Part shown: in pieces, positions 28,412 through 39,586 of the stretch
Layout of the letters: every line of letters begins with the position of its first letter
Numbering within the stretch: the first letter of the stretch is position 1
Source: Prevotella sp. CAG:1185
GTDB lineage: Bacteria > Bacteroidota > Bacteroidia > Bacteroidales > Bacteroidaceae
Assembly: GCA_000436695.1 (NCBI GenBank)
Contig: HF992589.1
Coordinates: 6,220 to 70,219, forward strand
Direction of reading: 5' to 3'
DNA: 64,000 bases
The notes under the pieces: model-generated
Told to the model about the DNA's origin: nothing
The model's input: only the letters and a program-made list of their open reading frames with translations
Databases searched by the model: none
Made by a program: the position numbers and the translations under genes

Positions 28412-29260
28412 ATGTATTCAGTTGACGAATTAGAAGACAGACTAATAGATTTGTCTTTTGCCGAAGATATCGGTGATGGTGATCATACTACATTGTGTTG
28501 TATTCCGGAAAGTGCTATCGGTAAATCTCATTTGTTGATAAAGGAGGATGGTATTCTTGCTGGGGTAGAAGTCGCTAAAAGGGTTTTTGCGAGATTTGAT
28601 CCAACTCTGAAAGTTGAGGTACTTATTAATGATGGCTCTCGTGTTAAAAAAGGTGATATTGCAATGATTGTATCTGGTAAAGTTCGATCATTGTTGCAGA
28701 CAGAACGATTGATGTTGAATATCATGCAGCGAATGAGTGGTATAGCGACAACTACAAATAAATATGTAGAGTTATTGAAAGGAACCAAAACGCATGTTCT
28801 TGATACAAGAAAGACCACACCTGGTATGCGCATGTTGGAGAAACAGGCTGTAAAAATTGGCGGTGGTGTGAACCATCGTATAGGCTTATTTGATATGATT
28901 CTGCTTAAAGATAATCATGTTGATTTTGCAGGCGGAATAAAGAATGCAATAGATAGATGTCATGCTTATCTAAAAGAAAAGTCACTTGATTTGAAGATTG
29001 AAATAGAAGTACGTAATTTTGATGAACTTCAACAAGTTTTAGATTGCGGAGGAGTCGATAGAATAATGCTAGACAATTTCTCTGTTGAAAATACAAAGAA
29101 AGCAGTTGAAATGATTGCAGGAAAATATGAAACCGAATCAAGTGGAGGTATAACTTTTGATACTATTAGAAGTTATGCAGAATGTGGCGTCGATTTTGTT
29201 TCTGTCGGTGCCCTTACACATTCTGTTAAATGTCTTGACATGAGCTTTAAGGCTTGTTAA
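28412..29260 (+). CDS. nadC: Nicotinate-nucleotide pyrophosphorylase (quinolinate phosphoribosyltransferase)
   Basis: Converts quinolinate and PRPP to nicotinate mononucleotide in NAD synthesis; 282 aa. EDIGDGDHTT, LNIMQRMSGIATTTNKYVEL, HVLDTRKTTPGMRMLEKQAV, GGGVNHRIGLFDMILLKDNH and the C-terminal barrel ESSGGITFDTIRSYAECGVD are diagnostic. It follows the barrel gene by 20 nt and is closed by the hairpin at 29277-29344. Confidence 0.96.
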   Translation: MYSVDELEDRLIDLSFAEDIGDGDHTTLCCIPESAIGKSHLLIKEDGILAGVEVAKRVFARFDPTLKVEVLINDGSRVKKGDIAMIVSGKVRSLLQTERLMLNIMQRMSGIATTTNKYVELLKGTKTHVLDTRKTTPGMRMLEKQAVKIGGGVNHRIGLFDMILLKDNHVDFAGGIKNAIDRCHAYLKEKSLDLKIEIEVRNFDELQQVLDCGGVDRIMLDNFSVENTKKAVEMIAGKYETESSGGITFDTIRSYAECGVDFVSVGALTHSVKCLDMSFKAC

Positions 29261-29276
29261 GGCTTATCGCTTTTTA

Positions 29277-29350
29277 GTATTTACATGCTGACTGGATATA
29301 AACGAATCTTTTATGAAGTTTATGTCTTGTCAGAATGTAAATACATTTTT
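29277..29350 (+). terminator. nadC terminator
   Basis: GTATTTACATGCTGAC (29277-29292) pairs with GTCAGAATGTAAATAC (29329-29344), one mismatch in 16, followed by ATTTTTA. Inner ATAAAC/GTTTAT pairing extends the hairpin. Directly before the M23 peptidase gene. Confidence 0.6.
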
Positions 29351-29378
29351 AATATTTTACTAAATATCCGAATAGAAA

Positions 29379-31019
29379 ATGTTGAGTTTATTTTCGTCAT
29401 TATTCCTTTCTGCGGCGTTAGCATTTTGCTCACCTGTGAATTATCCAATTTCACTTGCCGGTAATTTTGGCGAACCTCGTCCAAATCATTTTCACGGAGG
29501 TATTGATGTCAGAACAGGACAGGTTGAGGGGAAACCTGTATTTTCTGTTGCCGATGGATATGTAAGCAGAATCACGGTTGGACTTGGTGGCTTTGGTAAT
29601 GCTATATATGTAAACCATCCTGGAGGAAAAACGAGTGTGTATTGTCATTTGAAAAAGTTTGTGCCTCAATTAGCTGCGATTGTACATAAATGGCAATATC
29701 AAAATCAAACATGTTTTGCTGATGTTAAGTTTAAACCTACGGATTTCCCTGTATCAAAGGGACAATTGATAGCTGTTAGCGGAAATACAGGAGCGAGCAG
29801 GGCCCCTCATTTACATCTTGAGTTTCATGATACGAAAACTTGGAGTTATCTTGATCCTTTACAGTATTTAAAAGATTTTGTTAAAGATACTACTCAGCCA
29901 ATAGCTCATTCGTTTATGGCATATCCAGTAGAAGGTGAGGGGGTGTTTTGTGGTTCATGTAACAAACAGTCGTATGGCTTTTCCTCAACTTCTTTATCTA
30001 GAAAGTTTACTGCATGGGGTAATGTAGGATTTGGAATATGGGCAAATGATTATATGGAGGGTAGTTTTGGCATCTTGGGTATACGTAATACAAGACTGAC
30101 TGTTGATGGGAAGATTGTATTTGAGAGTGATGTGGATAGTATACCTGATTTTTGTAACAGAATGGTTAATTCCTGGGGTGATTATGAACATTATTGTCGT
30201 ACAAATGTTTGGTATATGAAATCATTTATAGAGCCAGGAAACCATTTGCCAATACTTTATGCTGAGAGTAATTATGGTGTTGTTACTTTTGATAAGGAAC
30301 GTGATTATAAAGTAGTGTACACTATCACAGATGTATTTGGTAATTCACGCGATTATTCTTTTGTCGTGCGTGGAGTAAAACAAATTATACCGCAAAAGAA
30401 AATTCCCGATTTCATGAATCTAGTGAAGTATGATAGAGTTAATTCTTTTCAACGCCCTGGAGTAAGTTTGTTCCTTCCCAAGGGAGTACTTCCGGGTGAT
30501 GTGGAATTGCGTCCTACTGTAAAGTTTCAGCCAGGGAATTATTCTGATGAATGGAGCTTTTATGGTAAATCCTATCCTCTTTTTAGTTGGGTAAACTTAA
30601 GCATTAAACTTAATAAGCCGGTTAAAGATAATAATAAGTTATATATCATAAGCCATTTTGGTATTGATAGATATATGGGCGGAGATTTCCATGATGGATG
30701 GGTTACTGCACGCGTTCGTGAGTTAGGTGCAAAATATGAAATAGCTTATGATGATGTCCCTCCCGTATTGACTATGGCTAATAGTTCAGGCAGATTTATT
30801 CGTGTTTCAGCTTCAGATTTAGGTAGTGGGCTGAAATCTATTAAAGGCTACGTTGATGGAAAATTCGTACTTTTTGAATATCAAGAAAAGGCTCATATCT
30901 ATATTTGTGATTTAGGTGCTTCCCCTGTTGCTAAAACAGGTAATTTGCATGATATTAAATTGATCGCAGTTGACAATCTTGATAATAAAAAAATCTTAAC
31001 CGCACATTTCAATTATTAA
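29379..31019 (+). CDS. Secreted M23-family peptidase
   Basis: Putative peptidoglycan endopeptidase, 546 aa, with a signal peptide (first 18 residues). LytM fold: GNFGEPRPNHFHGGIDVRTG (first zinc His/Asp), VNHPGGKTSVYCHLKKF, and GASRAPHLHLEFHD (HxH). The remaining 370 residues are extended beta-rich extracytoplasmic sequence, typical for Bacteroidales M23 proteins. Zinc ligands look complete. Confidence 0.88.
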   Translation: MLSLFSSLFLSAALAFCSPVNYPISLAGNFGEPRPNHFHGGIDVRTGQVEGKPVFSVADGYVSRITVGLGGFGNAIYVNHPGGKTSVYCHLKKFVPQLAAIVHKWQYQNQTCFADVKFKPTDFPVSKGQLIAVSGNTGASRAPHLHLEFHDTKTWSYLDPLQYLKDFVKDTTQPIAHSFMAYPVEGEGVFCGSCNKQSYGFSSTSLSRKFTAWGNVGFGIWANDYMEGSFGILGIRNTRLTVDGKIVFESDVDSIPDFCNRMVNSWGDYEHYCRTNVWYMKSFIEPGNHLPILYAESNYGVVTFDKERDYKVVYTITDVFGNSRDYSFVVRGVKQIIPQKKIPDFMNLVKYDRVNSFQRPGVSLFLPKGVLPGDVELRPTVKFQPGNYSDEWSFYGKSYPLFSWVNLSIKLNKPVKDNNKLYIISHFGIDRYMGGDFHDGWVTARVRELGAKYEIAYDDVPPVLTMANSSGRFIRVSASDLGSGLKSIKGYVDGKFVLFEYQEKAHIYICDLGASPVAKTGNLHDIKLIAVDNLDNKKILTAHFNY

Positions 31020-31039
31020 TCAAATAATAAAGTAGAGTT

Positions 31040-32680
31040 ATGAAAAGAATAGTATTGATGTCTTTTATGCTTGCTGTATATGCCATCTCATGGGCGTGTA
31101 CAAATTTTATAGTAGGAAAAAAAGCAAGTGCTGACGGGTCTGTTATTTGTTCGTATAACGCTGATGATTATGGACTGTTTATTGGGTTGTGTCATTATCC
31201 GGCAGGTAGACATGAAAAAGGTACAATGCGTAAAATATATGATTGGGACACCAATGTTTATCATGGCCAGATACCTGAAGCAGAAGAGACATATAATGTT
31301 ATAGGTAATATTAATGAGTATCAGGTTTCTATAGGTGAGACTACTTTTGGAGGTAGGTCGGAACTTGTTGATACTACTGGTATCTTAGATTATGGGTCTT
31401 TAATATATATAGCTTTGCAGCGTTCAAAAACGGCTCGTGAAGCAATAAAGGTAATGACAACTCTTACAGATAAATATGGGTATTGTTCAGAGGGTGAGAC
31501 GTTTACGATATGTGATCCTGAAGAAGCCTGGATAATGGAGATGATAGGTAAGGGACCTGGACGTAAAGGTGCGGTATGGGTCGCTGTTAGGATTCCTGAT
31601 GATGCAATATGTGCTCATGCAAACCAAAGTCGCATACGTACATTTAATCAAAAGGATAAGAAAAATGTCATGTATTCCAAAGATTGTATAAGCTTTGCAA
31701 GAGATATGGGATGGTTTAATGGTAAAAATGAAGATTTTAGCTTTTGTGAAACTTATGCATATCCAGACTTTTCTGGGCGTCGCTTCTGTGAGGCGCGAGT
31801 TTGGAGCTTTTTTAATCATTTTTCGTCAGATATGAACCGTTATTTGCCGTATGCGGAAGGTAAAGTTAAAAATGCGGAGCCGATGCCATTGTGGATTAAG
31901 CCAAATAGAAAGGTAAGCGTACAAGACGTTCAGGCTTGTATGCGAGACCATTATGAGGGAACACCATTTGCTTTGGACAATGATCCTGGCCAAGGTGTAT
32001 GGAATATGCCATATCGTCCGACTCCATTAACATATAAGGTTGATGGTAAAGATTATTTTAATGAACGTCCGACATCAACACAACAAACAGCATTTTCGTA
32101 TGTTGCTCAACTCCGTTCTTGGCTGCCAAGACAAATTGGCGGTGTGTTGTGGTTTGGAAATGATGATGGAAATATGATTGCTTATACTCCTATATATTGT
32201 GGAAACACAAAGCAGCCTGAATGTTATAATACACATGGAGCTGATGCTGTTACGTTTAGTGATAAAAATGCTTTTTGGGTATGTAATTGGGTTAGCAATA
32301 TGGTTTATCCTCGTTACTCTTTGATGTTTGGATCTTTGAAATCTGTACGTGATTCATTGGAGACAAGCTATTTTGCTGAACAATCGAAAGTTGAAGAAAA
32401 GGTTATTAGTTTGTATAAAGAATCACCTGAAAATGCTGTTGATTATTTGACAGAATATAGTATGGAAAAAGCGCAACAAATGCTTGATAGATGGAAGCAA
32501 TTGGCAACATATTTAATTGTAAAATATAATGATATTGCCATCAAACCGGAAAAAGCAGGTAAATTTTCTAGAACAGATACAGGCCTTGGAGCAACAGTTG
32601 AAAGACCGGGATTTCCTGAAAATGTTGCTCGCGAAATAGTAAAAAGGACAGGAGATAGGTATGCTGTCCCTGAAGAGTAG
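31040..32680 (+). CDS. Secreted C69-family dipeptidase
   Basis: N-terminal-nucleophile peptidase, 546 aa. Signal peptide MKRIVLMSFMLAVYAISWA is removed just before CTNFIVGKKASADGS, exposing the catalytic cysteine expected for C69. ETYNVIGNINEYQVSIGETT, EGETFTICDPEEAWIMEMIG and FDNDPGQGVWNMPYRP-like segments (here ALDNDPGQGVWNMPYR) match the family. Cleaves dipeptides, probably in the periplasm. Starts 20 nt after the M23 gene, so possibly co-transcribed. Confidence 0.9.
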   Translation: MKRIVLMSFMLAVYAISWACTNFIVGKKASADGSVICSYNADDYGLFIGLCHYPAGRHEKGTMRKIYDWDTNVYHGQIPEAEETYNVIGNINEYQVSIGETTFGGRSELVDTTGILDYGSLIYIALQRSKTAREAIKVMTTLTDKYGYCSEGETFTICDPEEAWIMEMIGKGPGRKGAVWVAVRIPDDAICAHANQSRIRTFNQKDKKNVMYSKDCISFARDMGWFNGKNEDFSFCETYAYPDFSGRRFCEARVWSFFNHFSSDMNRYLPYAEGKVKNAEPMPLWIKPNRKVSVQDVQACMRDHYEGTPFALDNDPGQGVWNMPYRPTPLTYKVDGKDYFNERPTSTQQTAFSYVAQLRSWLPRQIGGVLWFGNDDGNMIAYTPIYCGNTKQPECYNTHGADAVTFSDKNAFWVCNWVSNMVYPRYSLMFGSLKSVRDSLETSYFAEQSKVEEKVISLYKESPENAVDYLTEYSMEKAQQMLDRWKQLATYLIVKYNDIAIKPEKAGKFSRTDTGLGATVERPGFPENVAREIVKRTGDRYAVPEE

Positions 32681-32696
32681 TATAATTTAAATTAAT

Positions 32697-32745
32697 AATC
32701 CCTGTGTTTAAAATGTAAAATTGATTTTAGCACAGGGATTTTATA
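32697..32745 (+). terminator. Terminator after the C69 gene
   Basis: AATCCCTGTG (32697-32706) pairs with CACAGGGATT (32731-32740), followed by TTATAATT; A/T-rich pairing continues inward. 16 nt after the stop codon. Confidence 0.75.
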
Positions 32746-32893
32746 ATTGAAATAGCATATCCATGTTATAGTTTTGTCTTTGTTTTGGCATATATTTTAG
32801 GTTAAAATCTCGTTAAACACAAACATTTTTCATCCTCTAATTTTTGCTATTGGATATAATTTAGTAAATTTGTAGCTGAATTATGTTGTTCGT

Positions 32894-34291
32894 ATGGCAT
32901 TTGTATTAGTCGCAATATTGTTAATAGGTTATGTGCTGATTGCTACAGGTTACGTAACAAACGTAAACCGTGCAGCAATCGCTATGTTTGTCGGCACTTT
33001 GGGATGGGTTTTGTATATATGCTATGGAACTGACTTTGTGATGAGCCAGCATCAACAAGGTTATTATGATTTCCTCTCCGGTGCGGCTGCCTCAAGTACA
33101 AATGTTAAACAATATATTGCTCAAAATATTTTCTTGAAATATGTAGGCAAGGGCGCAGAGGTGGTACTATTCCTTTTTGCAACAATGACTATTGTAGAAA
33201 TCTTAAATAATAATGGATGCTTCGACTTTTTGTCTGAGTTATTAAGAACTCGCAATAGTCGTAAATTGCTTTGGATGATAACAATCATTACCTTTGTTAT
33301 TTCGGCTAATCTTGATAATCTCACCACTACAACGATGATGCTTGTTATTATGCATAAATTATTGCCGAACCGTAGACAAAGAATGATATATGGGAGTGCT
33401 ATAGTTTTAGCTGCAAACTGCGGTGGAGCATTGACTGTAATTGGAGATCCTAATGGACTTGTATTATGGAACAATGGTATTGTTACGGCTACAAATTTTT
33501 CCGCGTCATTAGCCTTACCTTGTCTAATTGGCTGTTGGCTACCTGTTTATTGGTTAGGAAGAAGTTTGCCTGAACATATAGATCTGCAATACATTACCAT
33601 TCCTTATAGAGGTGATGATACAAATCTTAATAGATGGCAGCGCCTTCTGATGCTTATTGTTGGTATTGGTGGCTTGTGGTTTATTCCTACATTTCATAAT
33701 ATAACAAAGTTGAGCCCATTCTTAGGCGCCTTGTGTGTGTTGTCTGTTTTATGGATTGTAAATGAAATATTCAATCATAAGCTAATGAATGCAGATCAGA
33801 TGATTCAGAGGCCAATACCTCGTGTGCTACAATATGGGGTTATTCAGCTGATGCTTTTTGTAATGGGAATAATGTTGGCTGTAGGTGCAATATATGAAAC
33901 AGGTATTTTTTCACACTTAACGCGATTTATTGATACAGCTATACATAATGTCTGGATTATAGGAATAATCACAGGTGGAATTAGTTGCTTCTTGGATACT
34001 TTTGCGACCTGCATGAGTGTCGTTTCTCTTTACCCTGTGATTGATGGCACACATCTTATTTCATTGTCTGATTCGGGCTATTTATCTTCATTTGTGCAAA
34101 ATGGAATCTTTTGGAAGATAATAGCTTATTCGTCAGCAATGGGGGGGAATATCCTTTTAATAGGCTCTGTTAGTGGACTAGCTTTGATGAAGATGGAACA
34201 CATCCATGTCGGTTGGTATTTAAAAAAGGTCGGTTTTGTCGCAATGATTGGTTGGCTAATAGGTCTATTTATAATGTGGCTTTTAAGTTAA
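32894..34291 (+). CDS. nhaD: NhaD-type Na+/H+ antiporter
   Basis: Inner-membrane antiporter of the ion-transporter superfamily, 465 aa, about 11-12 TM segments. The signature FVISANLDNLTTTTMMLVIM is the NhaD half-helix with conserved Asp/Asn, and AANCGGALTVIGDPNGLVLW is the second family motif; FSYVAR-like C-terminal SYSSAMGGNILLIGSVSGLA (here IAYSSAMGGNILLIGSVSG) repeats the fold. Promoter box TAAATTTG at 32865-32872. Specific cation preference cannot be told from sequence. Confidence 0.85.
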   Translation: MAFVLVAILLIGYVLIATGYVTNVNRAAIAMFVGTLGWVLYICYGTDFVMSQHQQGYYDFLSGAAASSTNVKQYIAQNIFLKYVGKGAEVVLFLFATMTIVEILNNNGCFDFLSELLRTRNSRKLLWMITIITFVISANLDNLTTTTMMLVIMHKLLPNRRQRMIYGSAIVLAANCGGALTVIGDPNGLVLWNNGIVTATNFSASLALPCLIGCWLPVYWLGRSLPEHIDLQYITIPYRGDDTNLNRWQRLLMLIVGIGGLWFIPTFHNITKLSPFLGALCVLSVLWIVNEIFNHKLMNADQMIQRPIPRVLQYGVIQLMLFVMGIMLAVGAIYETGIFSHLTRFIDTAIHNVWIIGIITGGISCFLDTFATCMSVVSLYPVIDGTHLISLSDSGYLSSFVQNGIFWKIIAYSSAMGGNILLIGSVSGLALMKMEHIHVGWYLKKVGFVAMIGWLIGLFIMWLLS

Positions 34292-34310
34292 TTCATAAAA
34301 TAATATATAT

Positions 34311-35288
34311 ATGGCTAAAATAAAAACAATAGGTGTTTTGACATCAGGTGGAGATGCTCCTGGCATGAATGCTGCAATTCGTGCAGTGACGCGTGCCGGA
34401 ATATGTAAGGGATTTAAAATCAAAGGCATATATCGTGGCTATGATGGACTTATTCATAATGAGGTAGTAGATTTTACTACGGAAAATGTGAGCGGAATAA
34501 TAATGTCAGGTGGAACAATCTTGAAAACGGCACGTTGTGATGAGTTTAGAACACCGGAGGGTCGTAAGATCGCTTATGATAATTTGGTGAAAAATGAAAT
34601 AGATGCTTTGGTTGTAATTGGTGGAAATGGATCCCTCTCTGGTGCAATGGTGTTTGCACAGGAATATGATGTATGTTGTATAGGACTTCCTGGCACTATT
34701 GATAATGATTTGTACGGAACAGATTCTACAATTGGTTATGACACCACATTGAATACCATCGTTGAATGTGTAGACCGAATTCGTGATACAGCCCAGAGTC
34801 ATGAACGTATATTCTTTATAGAGGTTATGGGACGTGATGCGGGATTCTTAGCTCAAAATAGTGCTATCGCTTCTGGTGCTGAAGCAGCAATAATACCGGA
34901 AGATTCTACTGATGTTGACCAGTTGGCACGCTTTATGGAACGTGGAATTAGAAAAAGTAAGAAAAGTTGTATTGTGATAGTTTCTGAAAGCCCTAAATGT
35001 GGAGCTTTGTATTACGCAGATCGTGTTCGAAATGAGTTTCCTGATTATGACGTAAGGGTTTCAATTCTTGGTCATCTTCAGCGTGGTGGACGTCCGTCTG
35101 CACACGATCGAATACTTGCAAGTAGAACTGGTGTCGGAGCTATAGATGCTATACTTCAGGGACAGCGTAATGTTATGGTTGGAGTACGTAACAATGAAGT
35201 TGTGTATGTCCCGCTAAGTGAAGCAATAAGGTCGGATAAGCCATTTGATAAAAAATTAATAACTGTTTTGGACGAGTTGAGCATATAA
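34311..35288 (+). CDS. pfkA: ATP-dependent 6-phosphofructokinase
   Basis: Glycolytic fructose 6-phosphate to fructose 1,6-bisphosphate; 325 aa. [19 protein letters not shown], catalytic [19 protein letters not shown] and signature [14 protein letters not shown] are complete. Glycine after GGN (IGGNGSLSG) and Gly before TIDND indicate ATP rather than pyrophosphate as donor. Oddly the usual Asp of GGDGS is Asn. It starts 20 nt after nhaD. Confidence 0.93.
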   Translation: MAKIKTIGVLTSGGDAPGMNAAIRAVTRAGICKGFKIKGIYRGYDGLIHNEVVDFTTENVSGIIMSGGTILKTARCDEFRTPEGRKIAYDNLVKNEIDALVVIGGNGSLSGAMVFAQEYDVCCIGLPGTIDNDLYGTDSTIGYDTTLNTIVECVDRIRDTAQSHERIFFIEVMGRDAGFLAQNSAIASGAEAAIIPEDSTDVDQLARFMERGIRKSKKSCIVIVSESPKCGALYYADRVRNEFPDYDVRVSILGHLQRGGRPSAHDRILASRTGVGAIDAILQGQRNVMVGVRNNEVVYVPLSEAIRSDKPFDKKLITVLDELSI

Positions 35289-35375
35289 TGATTCTAGTTA
35301 TAAAATGTAGGTGAATTAAAAATTCCATTTAACTAAGTCAATTTAACTTATAACAAAAAAGTTTTGGTTCTTTTC

Positions 35376-35407
35376 TTTGTAAGTTATAAAACTATTGATT
35401 AATTTTG
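35376..35407 (+). promoter_or_regulatory. ATP synthase operon promoter
   Basis: TTTG (35376-35379), 20 nt, TAATTTTG (35400-35407): consensus Bacteroidota promoter, 43 nt before atpD. It is the only clear promoter in front of the nine-gene operon. Confidence 0.75.
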
Positions 35408-35443
35408 CGTTCAGAAATACTTGAAAAGTAAAATATTAAATAA

Positions 35444-36979
<1,536 letters not shown>

Positions 36980-36993
36980 TAAATCTGACGAGC

Positions 36994-37239
36994 ATGAGTT
37001 TAAAACTGAAAATTGTGTCACCTGAAAAAATCGAATTTGAAGGAACTGTTGATAGTGTATTGGTGCCAGGAACAAAGGGCGCTTTTGAGATATTGAAGGA
37101 TCATGCTCCTATAATATCATCACTTCGTAATGGTTGTGTTGAATATGCCGTTAATGGTGTACGAAACCAAATTCAAATTACAGGTGGCTTTGTTGAGGTT
37201 CAAAAAAATGTTGTCAGCCTTTGTGTTGAGATAGCTTAA
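36994..37239 (+). CDS. atpC: ATP synthase F1 subunit epsilon, short form
   Basis: Central-stalk subunit, 81 aa: MSLKLKIVSPEKIEFEGTVD, VPGTKGAFEILKDHAPIISS and the closing strand ITGGFVEVQKNVVSLCVE form the N-terminal beta-sandwich. The two C-terminal helices that inhibit ATP hydrolysis in E. coli (total about 138 aa) are absent, a usual feature of this phylum. 14 nt after atpD. Confidence 0.93.
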   Translation: MSLKLKIVSPEKIEFEGTVDSVLVPGTKGAFEILKDHAPIISSLRNGCVEYAVNGVRNQIQITGGFVEVQKNVVSLCVEIA

Positions 37240-37242
37240 GTT

Positions 37243-37665
37243 ATGGATTTGAATAAAAAAATAGACATAACAAGTAAAAGATATTATAAATATAGTTTAT
37301 GGCTTATTGCGACACTTACGTTAATATGTAGTGCTGCGATAAGTATAAATTTATTGAGTATTTCTTTTATCAATGCATTGGCAATTAGCGCATTATATAC
37401 TATTCTTATAAATTCTGTCTATGTGAGTTTTTGGAGAAAGATAGCAAAATCTTCTCCTAATATTATGACTCGGTTTTACTTGGCTGCTTCAGCTTTGCGG
37501 CTTATTTCTGCCGCTTTGGTGGTAACAGTTTATTGTATAATATGTCGTGATAAAAACTCCATACGTGATTTTGCATTGCTTTTTATGGCATATTATATTG
37601 TTATGCTTGTTTTTGACAGCATATTCTTTGCTCGTGTAGAAAAGTATTATACTCTTAAAGATTGA
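37243..37665 (+). CDS. AtpI-like membrane protein of the ATP synthase operon
   Basis: 140 aa with four predicted TM segments (about 20-40, 45-65, 83-103, 112-130) and charged loops. Position between atpC and atpB is where AtpI-like assembly factors occur; sequence identity with E. coli AtpI is not recognisable by eye. Likely helps c-ring assembly, an inference from place and topology. Starts 3 nt after atpC. Confidence 0.6.
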   Translation: MDLNKKIDITSKRYYKYSLWLIATLTLICSAAISINLLSISFINALAISALYTILINSVYVSFWRKIAKSSPNIMTRFYLAASALRLISAALVVTVYCIICRDKNSIRDFALLFMAYYIVMLVFDSIFFARVEKYYTLKD

Positions 37666-37668
37666 CAG

Positions 37669-38751
37669 ATGAGATATATCAGACAAATACTTTGCTTATT
37701 TGTGCTATTTTTCGCTATTGTTCCTATTCATGCAACAGAACATGCAGATGAGAAAAAGGGAATTGATTTGCAGAGCGTGTTGTGGGGACATATTAAAGAT
37801 GCATACGAATGGCACATTACAGATATTAATGGTCATCCAGTGGTAATTAATCTTCCTGTTATTGTGAAGAGTTCTTCTGGTTGGCATGTGTTTAGCAGTG
37901 CCGAGTTCTCAGAAGAAAAAGATGCTGCAGGAAATCGTCCTGGACCTTATGGATTATATATTTCGGGTAGTAAGGATAATGAGAACAAAATTTGCGAAAG
38001 AATCGATGGCAGTGAGGTGCGTCCGTTTGATATTTCTATAACAAAAACAGTTGTAGTGCTTTTCATCGACGCAATTCTCCTTATTCTATGTATATTGATT
38101 CCTGCAAGATGGTGTAAGAAACATCGTCCGGAAGATCCGGCCCCGAAAGGATTTACTGGCTTGATGACAATGTTTATTATGTATATATATGATGATGTCA
38201 TTAAAGCAACATTGGGCAAGGAAACTGATAAGTATGCACCATATCTTTTGACATGCTTTTTCTTTATATTTTTAGCAAATATAATGGGTGTTGTTCCTTT
38301 CCCCCCAGGTGGTGGAAATTTGACGGGAAATATAACCATAACATTCTTCTTGGCTTTGTGTACGTTCTTGATAACAAATTTCACAGGAACAAAAGCATAT
38401 TGGAAAGAGATATTTTGGCCTGATGTCCCTATGTGGTTAAAGGTTCCTATTCCTCTTATGCCGTTCATAGAGTTCTTTAGTATCTTTACTAAACCTTTGG
38501 CTCTTATGATTCGATTGTTTGCAAACATGATGGCTGGGCATGCTATAGCGCTGTCTTTATCTTGCATAATTTTTATTATGTTTGGAATTAATGCTGTTGC
38601 AGGTACATCAATGACTATTGTGAGTGTACTCATGAGTGTCTTTATGATGTTGCTTGAGTTACTTGTTTGCTTTATACAAGCTCTAGTGTTTACAATGCTG
38701 AGCGCTGTATTTATCTCTTTGTCGCATGTAAAAGAACATACTGCAGAATAA
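37669..38751 (+). CDS. atpB: ATP synthase F0 subunit a
   Basis: Proton-channel subunit, 360 aa. As in other Bacteroidota it has an N-terminal signal peptide (to about residue 23, IPIHATEHA) and a 100-residue extracytoplasmic region before the membrane part. The essential arginine is in KPLALMIRLFANMMAGHAIA; PFPPGGGNLTGNITITFFLA and the C-terminal helix pair are present. 3 nt after the AtpI-like gene. Confidence 0.95.
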   Translation: MRYIRQILCLFVLFFAIVPIHATEHADEKKGIDLQSVLWGHIKDAYEWHITDINGHPVVINLPVIVKSSSGWHVFSSAEFSEEKDAAGNRPGPYGLYISGSKDNENKICERIDGSEVRPFDISITKTVVVLFIDAILLILCILIPARWCKKHRPEDPAPKGFTGLMTMFIMYIYDDVIKATLGKETDKYAPYLLTCFFFIFLANIMGVVPFPPGGGNLTGNITITFFLALCTFLITNFTGTKAYWKEIFWPDVPMWLKVPIPLMPFIEFFSIFTKPLALMIRLFANMMAGHAIALSLSCIIFIMFGINAVAGTSMTIVSVLMSVFMMLLELLVCFIQALVFTMLSAVFISLSHVKEHTAE

Positions 38752-38799
38752 AATATTTTAGAAAACAATAGAAATAAATAACTTTAAAAAATTACGATT

Positions 38800-39042
38800 A
38801 TGATTTCATTATTATTAGCAGCAGATGCTGTAGCAAAGTTAGGTGCCGCAATTGGTGGCGGTATAGCTGCAATTGGTGCAGGTATTGGTATTGGAAAAAT
38901 TGGTGGTCAAGCAATGGATGCAATGGCAAGACAGCCGGAAAAAATAGGCGATTTGCGTTCTTCAATGATTATCGCTGCCGCTCTTGTTGAAGGTGTGGCA
39001 TTCTTTGCTGTTATTATTGCATTGTTAGCACTTTTTGTGTAA
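38800..39042 (+). CDS. atpE: ATP synthase F0 subunit c
   Basis: Rotor-ring hairpin, 80 aa. Glycine-rich first helix GGGIAAIGAGIGIGKIGG, polar loop ARQPEKIGDLRSS, second helix with the ion-carrying glutamate in AALVEGVAFFAVI. A glycine follows this Glu rather than Ser/Thr, which suggests proton rather than sodium coupling. Confidence 0.96.
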   Translation: MISLLLAADAVAKLGAAIGGGIAAIGAGIGIGKIGGQAMDAMARQPEKIGDLRSSMIIAAALVEGVAFFAVIIALLALFV

Positions 39043-39077
39043 ATTTTAGATTAAAGAAATAGAAATCTTAACAGCTT

Positions 39078-39581
39078 ATGTCATTAATAACACCTGATTT
39101 TGGCTTGTTATTTTGGATGACGATTGTGTTTCTGATTGTTCTTGGCATTGTTGGAAAGTTTGGCTTTAAAGTAATTGTCAAGATGGTCAATGATCGTAAA
39201 GATTATATTGACAGCAGTCTTCAAAAAGCACATGAGGCAAACGAAAAATTGGCTAATATCAAAGTTGAAAGCGATGCACTTTTGCAGGAAGCACGCGAGC
39301 GTCAGGCCGTAATTTTAAAGGAGGCTGCCGCAACACGTGATGCTATCGTTGAAAAGGCACAAGACAAAGCTCATGAAGAAAGTAACCGATTGCTTACTGA
39401 AGCTAAGGTTGAAATTGAGAATCAAAAACAAGCTGCCGTTAGCGATATACGCAAACAAGTTGCAACGTTAAGTGTTGGAATTGCTGAGAAAATTTTGCGA
39501 GAGAAGCTCGGTGATGAAAAGACACAGATGGATTTGATTGAACGTATGCTGGATGAAATTTCTTTGTCTAATAAAAAATAG
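39078..39581 (+). CDS. atpF: ATP synthase F0 subunit b
   Basis: Peripheral stalk, 167 aa: one N-terminal TM helix (LLFWMTIVFLIVLGIVGKFG) then a long charged coiled coil (KAHEANEKLANIKVESDALL, EKAQDKAHEESNRLLTEAKV) to the end. 36 nt after atpE. Confidence 0.95.
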   Translation: MSLITPDFGLLFWMTIVFLIVLGIVGKFGFKVIVKMVNDRKDYIDSSLQKAHEANEKLANIKVESDALLQEARERQAVILKEAAATRDAIVEKAQDKAHEESNRLLTEAKVEIENQKQAAVSDIRKQVATLSVGIAEKILREKLGDEKTQMDLIERMLDEISLSNKK

Positions 39582-39586
39582 TTAAT

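Noticed and set aside
35346..35388. TTATAAC/GTTATAA inverted repeat between pfkA and atpD as terminator
   Set aside because: Only 7 A/T-rich pairs with a long loop and no T-run; it overlaps the atp promoter region and is probably chance.
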